From contig JAFGBP010000049.1 in the NCBI GenBank assembly GCA_016933095.1, forward strand, positions 1-20,398: a DNA stretch of 20,398 nucleotides. Reading direction: 5' to 3'. The position numbers and the translations under genes are program-made. Every line of letters begins with the position of its first letter. The first letter of the stretch is position 1. This document shows positions 14,329 through 20,398 of the stretch, in pieces. Below the pieces are notes generated by a model. It was not told the origin of the DNA. It did no database searches and saw only the letters and a program-made list of their open reading frames with translations. Origin of the DNA: Candidatus Woesearchaeota archaeon (GTDB lineage Archaea > Nanobdellota > Nanobdellia > Woesearchaeales > SM23-78).

Positions 14329-15328
14329 CTTTCCTGCCTGTCTTGGCGACGGAGACTCCGTAGTGGTGCATGTCCAGGTGCTTGATCCCTGTCTGTCGTT
14401 GTATCTCGCTCGCGCTAATTCCCTGTTCCATGGCGCGTGCAACCATGGTGTTCCTTATCGTCTGCGGGCCTACTCCCTGGATGCCTGCTTTTCTTGCGTA
14501 GCCCCTGATTATCTGGAATGCCCTCTTCTCCGACATCCTGGGGCTTTGCCTGGTTGAGAACAAGAACTCGTCTTGGGATAGGCTCTCGACCATGTCTTTT
14601 AGCCGTAAACTCAAACCTTGGCTTATCTTAGAAATTCGTTTGGAGAATTTGATCTTTGAGAATGTGATCTGGCGATCCTTTACATCCACGTCCTGGGATT
14701 TTATGCTGACGAGCTCGCTTAGCAGGCATCCTGTCTCGAGGAGGATGTCAAACATTACTTGGTGCAATTTGTCTTTAATCTTTTTTCTGACTCCTTTCTC
14801 TTGTTCGATTGTCAGGATCTCTCTTGTTCTCAGGGACTTAAGGCCAGTCTCTTTTTTGATGGCTTTGGCTTCTTCTGCTCCTTTGGCTTTGGAGAATGCC
14901 CTCCCTCTTTGGATGCTTATGGCGTCTCTCGTGCTCAATTCTTCGCCGAGGATTGCCTTGCTCTGATGCTTGACGAGCTGCATTATCCTCCTGGCGGTCA
15001 GCTTCTTGCTCTGCCTTGATCCGAAGAGGTATTCTTCCTGCCTGTTTGCGAGGTGGCGGAGCTGGTTTCCCAGTTCCTTTGAAATGGTTGTCTTCCTTTT
15101 TTTGGCGCCTGACCCTATGCTTATAGAATCCGTCGTAAACTCGATGTCTTTGGCCTTTATCTCGGTCAGTTCATGGGCTTTGCACCCCGTTTCTAGAATA
15201 AGCTTGATTATGAGCTGGTCTCTGATGTTTTTCTCTATTGATTTGTTTAGCCTGCTGAGTATGGAGGTCTCTTGGGATTCCTTGTTTTTTGCATAGCTTT
15301 CGCTATGCTGGTTTCTTTTGGGCGCCAT
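14321..15328 (-). CDS. Double degenerate tyrosine-recombinase-like protein
   Basis: 335 aa, basic. Two copies of a tyrosine-recombinase catalytic-domain fold lie in tandem. Copy 1 has IIKLILETGCKAHELTEIK, then EEYLFGSRQSKKLTARRI. Copy 2 has VMFDILLETGCLLSELVSIK, then DEFLFSTRQSPRMSEKRA and GPQTIRNTMVARAMEQG...HLDMHHYG. The first catalytic Arg (TGLRxSEL in active enzymes) is Lys in copy 1 and Leu in copy 2. The HxxR motif is QxxR in copy 2 and lost in copy 1. A Tyr (HHYG) in the nucleophile position survives only in copy 2. Strand transfer is therefore doubtful; DNA binding or architectural/regulatory use is more likely (inference). It has a leaderless promoter and overlaps the giant gene start by 8 nt. 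Confidence 0.75.
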   Translation of the reverse strand: MAPKRNQHSESYAKNKESQETSILSRLNKSIEKNIRDQLIIKLILETGCKAHELTEIKAKDIEFTTDSISIGSGAKKRKTTISKELGNQLRHLANRQEEYLFGSRQSKKLTARRIMQLVKHQSKAILGEELSTRDAISIQRGRAFSKAKGAEEAKAIKKETGLKSLRTREILTIEQEKGVRKKIKDKLHQVMFDILLETGCLLSELVSIKSQDVDVKDRQITFSKIKFSKRISKISQGLSLRLKDMVESLSQDEFLFSTRQSPRMSEKRAFQIIRGYARKAGIQGVGPQTIRNTMVARAMEQGISASEIQRQTGIKHLDMHHYGVSVAKTGRKDE

Positions 15329-15350
15329 TTGAAAAAGTCGGCTTACAGAG

Positions 15351-15361
15351 GTTTTATTTTA
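15351..15361 (-). promoter_or_regulatory. TATA-like box, leaderless start at 15328
   Basis: On the - strand this reads TAAAATAAAAC. Its centre is about 26 nt before the ATG (15328-15326), so the recombinase-like/giant-protein transcript should begin at the start codon. The upstream repeats at 15399-15532 are well placed to control it. Confidence 0.5.
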
Positions 15362-15398
15362 GGTTCTCACGCGTTGCAAGCCGCACATCTCTTATGGT

Positions 15399-15532
15399 TG
15401 AGTTTACTATTTGTTGTTTAGTTGAAACTGATATATAAAGGTTGTGTTTTTTGTATACTAAAATACTTTATTTGAGTTTACTTTTTGTTGTTTTGGCGAA
15501 ACTAATATATAAAGGTTGTGTTTTTTGTATAT
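15399..15532. repeat. Two direct repeats, 74-bp period, each with a TATA box
   Basis: Copies at 15399-15458 and 15473-15532 share TGAGTTTACT, TTTGTTGTTT, GAAACT and an identical 27-nt core (15431-15457 and 15505-15531) starting ATATATAAAGGTTGTG and ending in a T6 run and GTATA. AGTTT and AAACT form a conserved 5-bp inverted repeat flanking each half. The TATA boxes face the + strand with GAAACT as BRE, but the + strand gene at 15615 has its own leaderless box. The core also reads TTTATATAT on the - strand. They may be operators, duplicate promoters or binding sites for the adjacent recombinase-like protein (inference). Confidence 0.75.
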
Positions 15533-15581
15533 TGTTGACTCTTTTTGGCCGTTTGTGCTTGGTGTTGGCTGACTAAACAAA

Positions 15582-15590
15582 AAATATAAA
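15582..15590 (+). promoter_or_regulatory. TATA box, leaderless start at 15615
   Basis: AAATATAAA, with its centre about 27-28 nt before the ATG at 15615. It is independent of the two upstream repeat-borne TATA boxes. Confidence 0.55.
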
Positions 15591-15614
15591 AGAAAAGCCC
15601 CTTTTGATTCTCTT

Positions 15615-16265
15615 ATGACAGAGAAAAAAGCCAAAGACAAGCATCCCGGAAAGAAGCTGAGGATATTTAGCGCCGGAGACCTGCACAGCGACAGCAGGCA
15701 GGCAGAGCGGCTCGCAAAAGAAGCCTACGACAAGAAAGCAGACGTAGTCATCCTCTCAGGAGACATAACCTTCTTCGATACGAGCACAGAAAACATGATA
15801 GGGCCATTCAAGAAGAGGCACCTTCCAGTCCTGATAATTCCAGGCAATCACGAGAGCGTCGCTACGACCGACTTCCTGGCTAAGATGTATGATGTCAAGA
15901 GTCTCCACGGCTACAGCGCAAAGTACAAGCACGTCGGGATTTTTGGAGCGGGAGGGGCCAACATTGGGCCCAACGTGACGTCTGAAAAAGAGCTCTACGA
16001 CCTGCTGAAGAAAGGATTTGATGACATAAAGGTGAAGGGCATTGATAAGAAGCTGATGGTGACGCACGTTCACCCCTCAGGCACGCAGATGGAGAAGCTT
16101 AGCAAGTTCATACCCGGAAGTAGCGGAGTGCGCAGGGCTGTGGAGAAATTCCAGCCCGACATACTCATATGCAGCCACATCCACGAGGCAGAAGGCCTCG
16201 AGGAGAAGATCGGGAAGACGAAGGTCATTAATGTGGGGAAGAAAGGAAGGCTTATAGAGATCTGA
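15615..16265 (+). CDS. Calcineurin-like metallophosphoesterase
   Basis: 216 aa, cytoplasmic. All metal-binding motifs of the family are present in order: GDLHSD (about residue 20), LSGDIT (about 48), GNHE (about 77), THVHPSGT and SHIHEAEG, then INVG. The first motif has Ser where Gly is usual (GDxHG), a mild change. The length suits a single-domain, YfcE/MJ0936-like phosphodiesterase, a group that hydrolyses phosphodiester model compounds and may act on cyclic nucleotides or nucleic acid ends. The natural substrate cannot be read from sequence. The N-terminus is Lys-rich. The SDR gene follows 74 bp downstream without a clear promoter and may share the transcript. Confidence 0.9.
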   Translation: MTEKKAKDKHPGKKLRIFSAGDLHSDSRQAERLAKEAYDKKADVVILSGDITFFDTSTENMIGPFKKRHLPVLIIPGNHESVATTDFLAKMYDVKSLHGYSAKYKHVGIFGAGGANIGPNVTSEKELYDLLKKGFDDIKVKGIDKKLMVTHVHPSGTQMEKLSKFIPGSSGVRRAVEKFQPDILICSHIHEAEGLEEKIGKTKVINVGKKGRLIEI

Positions 16266-16339
16266 TTTGAGATGTCGTGGCGGGTGAGTCTCAGAGCAGA
16301 GAATGGCTCAATGGTTGAAGAATAGAAGGCTGAAGGACA

Positions 16340-17050
16340 ATGACAGAACAGCTAAAGACACTAAAGGACAAGAACTGCGTCGTGACAGGCGGCGCACAGG
16401 GAATAGGAAAGGCGTTATGCGCTAAACTGGTCCGCGAAGGAGCGAACGTTTTCTCTCTCGATATAAATGTCCCTAACAAGTCCGACGCTATCAAAGGAGT
16501 CACTTATCTCGAAGCTGACGTCACAGATTCCAAGGCCTTGATCAAGGCGTTCGAGAAGTTGGATCAGATAGGTGTGTTGTACAACAACGCGGGCATCATA
16601 AGGCGAGGCCGTCTCCTGGATATATCGGAGCAGGAATTTGACATGTTGTTCAACGTGAACGTCAAGGGATTCTGGCTTGTATTAAAGACGGCGGCTCCAA
16701 AGCTTACAAAAGGAGCGACGATAGTCTTCATGAGCTCAAGGCACGGCCTTAACCTCCCTGCGGATCCTGGCGCTTACGCAGTTACGAAGCAGGCGAACAT
16801 TGGCCTTGCAGAGGTATTTCATAAGGGATATCCTGGATATGACGTGAAGATACTCTGCCCTGGCTCGATAGATACAGCTCTCGGAAGGCACCAGGTCTCT
16901 GACAAGGAGATATCGATGAAAGAGAAGATCATGAACGCTCCCGAATTCCTGGCAGACAAGATAGTCGATCTTACCTTGTCTGACAAGAAATGGCTTCTCT
17001 TTGATGAAGAGTCAAGTCAGTACAGCACTGCCCTTTACAAGGATCTCTAG
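16340..17050 (+). CDS. Short-chain dehydrogenase/reductase (SDR)
   Basis: 236 aa. A Rossmann NAD(P)-dependent oxidoreductase. It has the nucleotide-binding TGGAQGIG near residue 17, an acidic residue ending strand 2 (SLDIN), the structural NNAG, the catalytic Ser in FMSSR, and the catalytic YxxxK in AYAVTKQ, followed by CPGSIDT. The Asp after strand 2 suggests NAD(H) rather than NADP(H). The substrate is unknown because the C-terminal loop is not diagnostic. No TATA box or strong Shine-Dalgarno lies in the 74-bp gap to the metallophosphoesterase gene, so co-transcription is likely. It converges with the UMP kinase gene, 27 bp apart. Confidence 0.93.
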   Translation: MTEQLKTLKDKNCVVTGGAQGIGKALCAKLVREGANVFSLDINVPNKSDAIKGVTYLEADVTDSKALIKAFEKLDQIGVLYNNAGIIRRGRLLDISEQEFDMLFNVNVKGFWLVLKTAAPKLTKGATIVFMSSRHGLNLPADPGAYAVTKQANIGLAEVFHKGYPGYDVKILCPGSIDTALGRHQVSDKEISMKEKIMNAPEFLADKIVDLTLSDKKWLLFDEESSQYSTALYKDL

Positions 17051-17077
17051 ATTTCGAGAATAAGTGCCTATCAGTTT

Positions 17078-17764
17078 CTAGACTATCGTCGTGCCCTTGA
17101 AGTCCTTGCCATTTAAGAGGTTATCTATGTTCTTCAGGTTGTTCCCGTTCGTTATGTAAACTGTGAATCCGAGCTTTTCGCACTCCTTCGAAGCCACAGG
17201 ATCGAATGGCGCGTTCAGGCCTGGATGCCACTTGTCGCCTACGATCTTCCTGAAGTTCTTCCAGGAGATCTCTTCGATCCGCTGTGCGTCCTTGAACTTC
17301 GCCGGGTCCTTATCAAAGACATAATCGATATTCGAGAGGTTGATTATCTTTGTTGCGTGGAGCTGCTTTGCAAGAAGGACTGCATCGTAGTCTGTTGAGA
17401 AGCCAGGCTTCCAACCCCCGGCGATTATTACAGGGTCTTTGGTGTGAAACTTCTTTGTGGGGTCCTTTATGAATTTCCAATGAGAATACTTACGAAAGAT
17501 CGTGCTCATGAGGTGAGCATTCATTCTTGTGCCGTGGATGCCCAGCCAGTCGAGGTCAAGGTCGTTAAGTCCGCTTATCACCCGAGCCGCCTCTTGGTAG
17601 TTCCTGCTCGTCCTCCCGCCGCCAGTGATTATCACGAACCGCTTTCCTTTCCGGATATGCTTCACGATCAGATTCTTGAATCTCCTAAGAAAATCGATGT
17701 CAAGCCCTTTAGGAGCTATCAATGATCCTCCGACGCTGATGACGATCGTCTCTTTTTGAGTCAT
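17078..17764 (-). CDS. pyrH: UMP kinase, archaeal type
   Basis: 228 aa. Phosphorylates UMP to UDP in pyrimidine nucleotide synthesis, in the cytoplasm. Amino-acid-kinase fold features are present: VISVGGSLIAP at the N-terminus, VIITGGGRTSRNYQ, the LGIHGTRMNAHLM helix, IIAGGWKPGFSTDYDAVLLA and INLSNIDYVFDKDP, with FDPVASK near the C-terminus. These fit archaeal PyrH (about 225 aa) better than the longer bacterial enzyme. The ATG at 17764 is preferred; an in-frame TTG six bases upstream (17770) matches the TATA spacing equally well. It faces away from the P-loop kinase gene, sharing a 190-bp divergent promoter region. Confidence 0.92.
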   Translation of the reverse strand: MTQKETIVISVGGSLIAPKGLDIDFLRRFKNLIVKHIRKGKRFVIITGGGRTSRNYQEAARVISGLNDLDLDWLGIHGTRMNAHLMSTIFRKYSHWKFIKDPTKKFHTKDPVIIAGGWKPGFSTDYDAVLLAKQLHATKIINLSNIDYVFDKDPAKFKDAQRIEEISWKNFRKIVGDKWHPGLNAPFDPVASKECEKLGFTVYITNGNNLKNIDNLLNGKDFKGTTIV

Positions 17765-17790
17765 TTCCAAACCATGATGGGTTCTTGGTG

Positions 17791-17800
17791 TTTTTAAAGA
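17791..17800 (-). promoter_or_regulatory. TATA box of the UMP kinase gene
   Basis: On the - strand this reads TCTTTAAAAA. The predicted start of transcription is near 17769-17770, at or six bases before the start codon, so the mRNA is leaderless or nearly so. Confidence 0.5.
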
Positions 17801-17851
17801 TTTGTTGCTTTTGAACTGTAATTCGGCTAATCTTTTACAACTGTTTGGTGG

Positions 17852-17858
17852 TATAAAT
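17852..17858 (+). promoter_or_regulatory. TATA box of the P-loop kinase gene
   Basis: TATAAAT, predicting transcription from about 17881. The first ATG downstream (17896) opens a 12-codon frame, MKPIISCPDPKN then TAA (17932-17934). That frame is in register with the kinase, so this is either a leader peptide or the interrupted true N-terminus. Confidence 0.5.
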
Positions 17859-17961
17859 CTAAAACTATTTGAATGTGAACTTCTATTCAGATTCCATGAA
17901 GCCGATTATATCATGTCCTGATCCAAAGAATTAAGCTGTTTTTGATATTGCACAGCGTGCT

Positions 17962-18564
17962 GTGGACCGATACAAATCGGAAAAACCATTTCTCATTGGG
18001 GTGACCGGGGCCGGTGGCGCGGGAAAAACGACTTTGGGAAACAACCTCGTTCTGTTTTATGGCATTGAAAATTGCGTATCTGTTGATCTGGATGATTACC
18101 TGATCTCAAGAGATGAACGAGCCATCTTGGAAATATCAGGATATAATCCTCGTGCCAACAAGCTGCTGAAAGCAAATGAAGATATCTCTAACCTGGCAGA
18201 GAGAAAACCTATCTCGAAGCTGAGATATGCGCACGCAACCGGGAAAGTCCTTCCTGAAGAGATAGTCCTTCCGAAAGAGTTGGTGGTTGTGGAGGGAGTT
18301 ACTACGCTGTATCCGGAATTAAGAGGTTTGTTTGATATGGCTTTCTTTCTTGATGCGATGGAAGAGACTCAAATCAGAAGTCGTGTTGAGCGGGATGTCA
18401 ACGTAAGAGGATATACTTTGGAACAGGCATTGATGCTTTATGAAAACCTGAAGCCGGAATACAATCGTTATATCGCGCCGACGAAGAAATTCGCTTCCGT
18501 AGTTGTCTTGGTCAGTCCTGATTATGTTATGCATCCGATTTCTGTCAAGTCGGTCTTCAAATAG
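17962..18564 (+). CDS. Uridine kinase/phosphoribulokinase-like P-loop kinase
   Basis: 200 aa from a GTG start. Walker A is GVTGAGGAGKTT (about residues 13-24). An acidic VDLDDYL follows strand 2, as in the uridine kinase/phosphoribulokinase group. ISKLRYAHATGKV, VVVEGVTTLYPELRGLFDMAFFLD and the Arg-rich lid IRSRVERDVNVRGYT continue that family plan. The substrate may be a nucleoside or another small alcohol and cannot be decided. The frame is open and protein-like for nine codons before the GTG (AVFDIAQRA), back to a TAA at 17932. An ATG in the same frame lies 12 codons further up. The protein may therefore restart internally, or the gene may carry a nonsense mutation near its 5' end. It has no close partner gene. 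Confidence 0.8.
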   Translation: MDRYKSEKPFLIGVTGAGGAGKTTLGNNLVLFYGIENCVSVDLDDYLISRDERAILEISGYNPRANKLLKANEDISNLAERKPISKLRYAHATGKVLPEEIVLPKELVVVEGVTTLYPELRGLFDMAFFLDAMEETQIRSRVERDVNVRGYTLEQALMLYENLKPEYNRYIAPTKKFASVVVLVSPDYVMHPISVKSVFK

Positions 18565-18565
18565 A

Positions 18566-18573
18566 TTTATAAA
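18566..18573 (+). promoter_or_regulatory. TATA box, leaderless start at 18596
   Basis: TTTATAAA, centre about 26 nt before the ATG at 18596. It begins two bases after the kinase gene stop (18562-18564) and rules out the longer reading from 18503. Confidence 0.6.
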
Positions 18574-18595
18574 GTGTCCAATCCAGACTACGGAT

Positions 18596-19243
18596 ATGGT
18601 CAAGGGTGTAATTTTCGATTTTGACGGAGTCTTGGTGGACAGTGAGAGGAAGAAGTTCAATGATCTTAGATTTATCCTGGGTGAACAAGGTCTTCGTCTG
18701 GGTGAGGATGTCTTCTCCGTTTTCATTGGGAAAAAGACCAGATCTTTTTTAGAGCATGAGTTCCCGACTCTAGTTGGCTCTCGTCTTGATGCTGTCCTTA
18801 AAAGAAGGGAGATCATGCAGTTTCAAGACCTTAAGAAGAACAAGCTCATAGTGGGGGTGCGTGATCTTCTCCGGTTCTTGGAGATGAAGAAAGCCGTGAT
18901 CATGATATCTACAGGATCCAAGCGGAAGTTTGTCGAAGAGCTTCTGAAGGTCCATAAGATAAGACATTACTTCTCGAGAATAATATCTGGTGAGGATTTC
19001 AGCACCTCGAAGCCAGATCCGGAATGCTTTCTGGTGGCTCTTAGGCAAATGGGTCTTAAGCCTGATTATGTCATCGTCATAGAGGACTCCGCCGCGGGTG
19101 TGGCCGCGGCGAAAGCTGCGAACATTCGAGTTTTCGCCATCAAAACCTATTCGAAGGAGGCCGAATTATCCGGTGCAAATAAGATTTTCAATAATGCTCT
19201 TGATCTGCTTGATTATATTAAAAAGAATTATTCTAACCTTTGA
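18596..19243 (+). CDS. HAD-superfamily hydrolase, beta-phosphoglucomutase-like
   Basis: 215 aa, cytoplasmic. Motif I is FDFDGVLVDSE with the nucleophile and acid/base Asp pair (residues about 8 and 10). A helical cap domain follows. Motif II is MISTGS, motif III the Lys in SKPDPECF, and motif IV VIEDSAAGVAAAKAA. This is the PGMB/phosphatase-like subgroup, acting on small phosphorylated metabolites or as a phosphomutase. The last codons (NL, TGA at 19241-19243) overlap by 11 bp the 3' end of the rtcB remnant on the opposite strand, so its present C-terminus may be a product of that rearrangement. Start fixed by TATA spacing. Confidence 0.92.
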   Translation: MVKGVIFDFDGVLVDSERKKFNDLRFILGEQGLRLGEDVFSVFIGKKTRSFLEHEFPTLVGSRLDAVLKRREIMQFQDLKKNKLIVGVRDLLRFLEMKKAVIMISTGSKRKFVEELLKVHKIRHYFSRIISGEDFSTSKPDPECFLVALRQMGLKPDYVIVIEDSAAGVAAAKAANIRVFAIKTYSKEAELSGANKIFNNALDLLDYIKKNYSNL

Positions 19244-19379
19244 CTACGCCGAGTGGCTTTACCTTGACTACGAGCTTTCCTATGCCTGCCTTGTGCGAGA
19301 CGTCTACGACGTCGTCCACGTTCTTGTAGACTTCAGGAGCCTCCTCAGAGGTTCCTTCCCAGTTTGCTGCCCACGTGTC
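19233..19379 (-). pseudogene. rtcB: Remnant of the rtcB 3' end
   Basis: On the - strand this reads about 48 residues: TWAANWEGTSEEAPEVYKNV, then DDVVDVSHKAGIGKL, then VVKVKPLGVVKG and TAG. EEAPxVYKxVDxVV, HxAGI and the final KPLGVVKG are typical of the C-terminus of RtcB, the 3'-phosphate RNA ligase that joins tRNA exon halves. The rest of the enzyme is absent: upstream the frame runs into the 3' end of the EamA gene. Its last 24 codons before VKG match base for base the RtcB C-terminus at the right edge of the window. It has no start signal of its own and is best read as a dead duplicate. Confidence 0.75.
19242..19313. repeat. Left copy of a 72-bp direct repeat
   Basis: Identical to 20327-20398, starting GACTACGCCGAGTGGC and ending GACGTCTACGACGTC. 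The match is cut by the window end, so the real repeat may be longer. The repeat lies inside the rtcB 3' end in both copies and brackets the EamA gene. Confidence 0.9.
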
Positions 19380-19425
19380 TTGTTTTTCTAGATTTTCTAA
19401 AACCAACCATGGAGACCATGAAAGC

Positions 19426-20274
19426 TTATTGTTTTTTTATGACTAAGTAGGTTCCAAAGAGAATTAGGAATCCGCCGATTATAGTCTCCCAAGTCAGTGC
19501 TTCCTTGAAGAACAGGATCCCCCAAAGTATTGCGCCAAGCGGCTCGATGTAGTTGATGATGCTTGCCTTCTTGGCCTTGACGTCACGCAGGCCTGACTGG
19601 AACAAGGTGTTTCCAAAAGCGATTACTACTATGCCGATTATCAACAGGGATGCCATTCCTAGCAAGCTAAGCTCTTTCATGCCGCCGAAGGATGTGAACG
19701 GTGCCAGCACAACGACTGGTATCAGCAGGTAGCGGAAGACCACGAATCCGCTTGCATGATGCTTTGTAAGGAATTTTTTCGAGAGTATCTCCCCGGCAAA
19801 GAAGACGGCGGAGGCAGTGCCTGCAAGAAGGCCGACAATATGGATGTTTGACAAGCTCATCTCATTTGATGCTATCAATATGGCCAGGCCTGAGAATGAC
19901 AGCGCCAGTGCCAATAAATCCTTTCTGGTGATGCCTTCTTTTAGTGTGATGTCCGCTAACAGGACGACGAATACCGGCGCCAAGAAGTGCGTGAGCACAG
20001 CGTTCGCAATCGTCGTTGTCTTAACAGCGTAAAGGAAAAGGATGTTATTTATCGTAGTGAACACTCCTAGGAGTAATAGCATCTGCCATTTTTCTCTTGC
20101 AGTCAAGGCTTCCTTCAGCTTTCCTTGGAATGCGAACAAGATGCCTAAGGACAAGAATGCGATTACCGTGATTGCCCATAATATGCTTAAGGAATCAAGC
20201 TCTAATAGCTTGACCAAAGGAGACATAAGCGAGAACAGAGAGGTCGCGATCACTATCTTCAGGTATCCATTCAT
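19426..20274 (-). CDS. DMT-superfamily (EamA) transporter
   Basis: 282 aa, about ten transmembrane helices in two EamA repeats. The first runs from MNGYLKIVIATSLFSLMSPL to about residue 138. The second starts near VGLLAGTASAVFFAGEIL and ends FLILFGTYLVIKKQ. Family hallmarks include NNILFLYAVKTT and APVFVVLLADITLKEGITRKD in the first half, and IINYIEPLGAILWGILFFKE in the second. These proteins export or exchange metabolites such as amino acids or nucleotide precursors; the substrate cannot be told. The gene is complete with its own promoter and sits alone between a copy and a remnant of the rtcB 3' end, as if inserted or trapped there. Confidence 0.93.
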   Translation of the reverse strand: MNGYLKIVIATSLFSLMSPLVKLLELDSLSILWAITVIAFLSLGILFAFQGKLKEALTAREKWQMLLLLGVFTTINNILFLYAVKTTTIANAVLTHFLAPVFVVLLADITLKEGITRKDLLALALSFSGLAILIASNEMSLSNIHIVGLLAGTASAVFFAGEILSKKFLTKHHASGFVVFRYLLIPVVVLAPFTSFGGMKELSLLGMASLLIIGIVVIAFGNTLFQSGLRDVKAKKASIINYIEPLGAILWGILFFKEALTWETIIGGFLILFGTYLVIKKQ

Positions 20275-20296
20275 GAGGAAGACGTGAGGGCTCGGT

Positions 20297-20306
20297 GTTT
20301 ATTAAC
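20297..20306 (-). promoter_or_regulatory. TATA-like box of the EamA gene
   Basis: On the - strand this reads GTTAATAAAC, about 26-28 nt before the ATG at 20274, again leaderless. It partly overlaps a tandem 11-mer, TAACTTATCCC, at 20303-20313 and 20314-20324. The second copy contains the rtcB stop codon. Confidence 0.5.
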
Positions 20307-20317
20307 TTATCCCTAAC

Positions 20318-20398
20318 TTATCCCTTGACTACGCCGAGTGGCTTTACCTTGACTACGAGCTTTCCTATGCCTGCCTTGTGCGAGACGTCTACGACGTC
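20318..20398 (-). CDS. rtcB: tRNA-splicing ligase RtcB, C-terminal end only
   Basis: The last 26 codons, DVVDVSHKAGIGKL then VVKVKPLGVVKG and TAA. The rest lies beyond the right edge. RtcB joins a 2',3'-cyclic phosphate or 3'-phosphate RNA end to a 5'-OH end with GTP and Mn2+, and splices archaeal tRNAs. The KPxGVVKG end is characteristic. This is presumed to be the intact gene, because the other copy in the window is only a fragment; this cannot be checked here. Confidence 0.8.
   Translation of the reverse strand, partial: DVVDVSHKAGIGKLVVKVKPLGVVKG
20327..20398. repeat. Right copy of the 72-bp direct repeat
   Basis: Identical in all 72 bases to 19242-19313, including synonymous positions, and continues to the last base of the window. 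Just outside, AAG-GGA-TAA here corresponds to AAA-GGT-TAG in the left copy, so the copies diverge in the last two codons and the stop. Confidence 0.9.

Noticed and set aside
14329..14442. 38-residue N-terminal extension of the giant protein from the ATG at 14442
   Set aside because: It lies entirely inside the recombinase-like gene and would put the signal peptide over 60 residues in. The ATGAGTAA overlap at 14328 gives a better start.
15458..15640. 60-aa - strand ORF in the divergent promoter region
   Set aside because: It covers the tandem repeats and two TATA boxes, has low-complexity AT-driven composition and overlaps the metallophosphoesterase start.
17932..17934. Reassignment of TAA to an amino acid
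   Set aside because: TAA ends other genes here (for example at 3936-3938 and the recombinase-like gene), so genome-wide recoding is untenable; mutation or restart is simpler.

Overview
The window looks like a chromosomal segment of an archaeon, most likely a DPANN lineage of the Woesearchaeota/Pacearchaeota type (inference). The evidence is: a partial FtsZ; an MCM-family ATPase; an archaeal-type UMP kinase; the C-terminus of RtcB; a protein starting MRKGQVTIF, an N-terminus familiar from those lineages; secreted Cys-rich and Asn-rich Ig-repeat proteins; and archaeal promoter logic. At least eight genes have a TATA-like box centred about 26 nt before the start codon, which implies leaderless mRNAs. 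That rule was used to choose several starts. A few genes instead carry a Shine-Dalgarno site (GGTGA-type) 6-9 nt before the start.

Layout. 1-727: 3' part of ftsZ, followed by a hairpin and T-tract. 1027-3938: three exported or membrane-anchored proteins on the + strand: a Ca-binding/Cys-rich repeat protein, a beta-barrel-like protein with a bacterial-style signal peptide, and a MRKGQVTIF-type single-pass protein. 3939-4674: very short ORFs with strong Shine-Dalgarno sites, twin hairpins, and a cytosine-free leader. 4675-7378: a short MCM-like AAA+ ATPase with a His-rich N-terminus, a CFI-motif protein, and a YrdC/TsaC-type threonylcarbamoyl-AMP synthase.

7408-15328 (- strand): a two-gene unit. 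It is led by a 335-aa protein with two degenerate tyrosine-recombinase domains. The start of a 2306-aa secreted protein overlaps its stop (ATGAGTAA). The giant protein has a signal peptide, a DUF2341-like domain, a jelly-roll-like domain, 14 Ig-like modules of three subtypes that are extremely rich in N-glycosylation sequons, and a long C-terminal region. The intergenic region upstream holds two 74-bp-spaced direct repeats, each with its own TATA box.

15615-19243: metabolic and housekeeping-like genes: metallophosphoesterase, SDR oxidoreductase, UMP kinase (- strand), a uridine-kinase-like P-loop kinase with an in-frame stop near its N-terminus, and a HAD phosphatase. 19233-20398: a DMT/EamA transporter gene bracketed by two copies of the rtcB 3' end. 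One is a remnant and the other belongs to an rtcB gene running off the right edge. They share 72 identical bp up to the window end.

The most unusual parts are the recombinase-like/giant glycoprotein unit with its tandem upstream repeats, the short MCM homologue, the rtcB 3'-end duplication around eamA, and the cluster of tiny genes. No rRNA, tRNA, CRISPR array or recognisable insertion sequence was found by eye.
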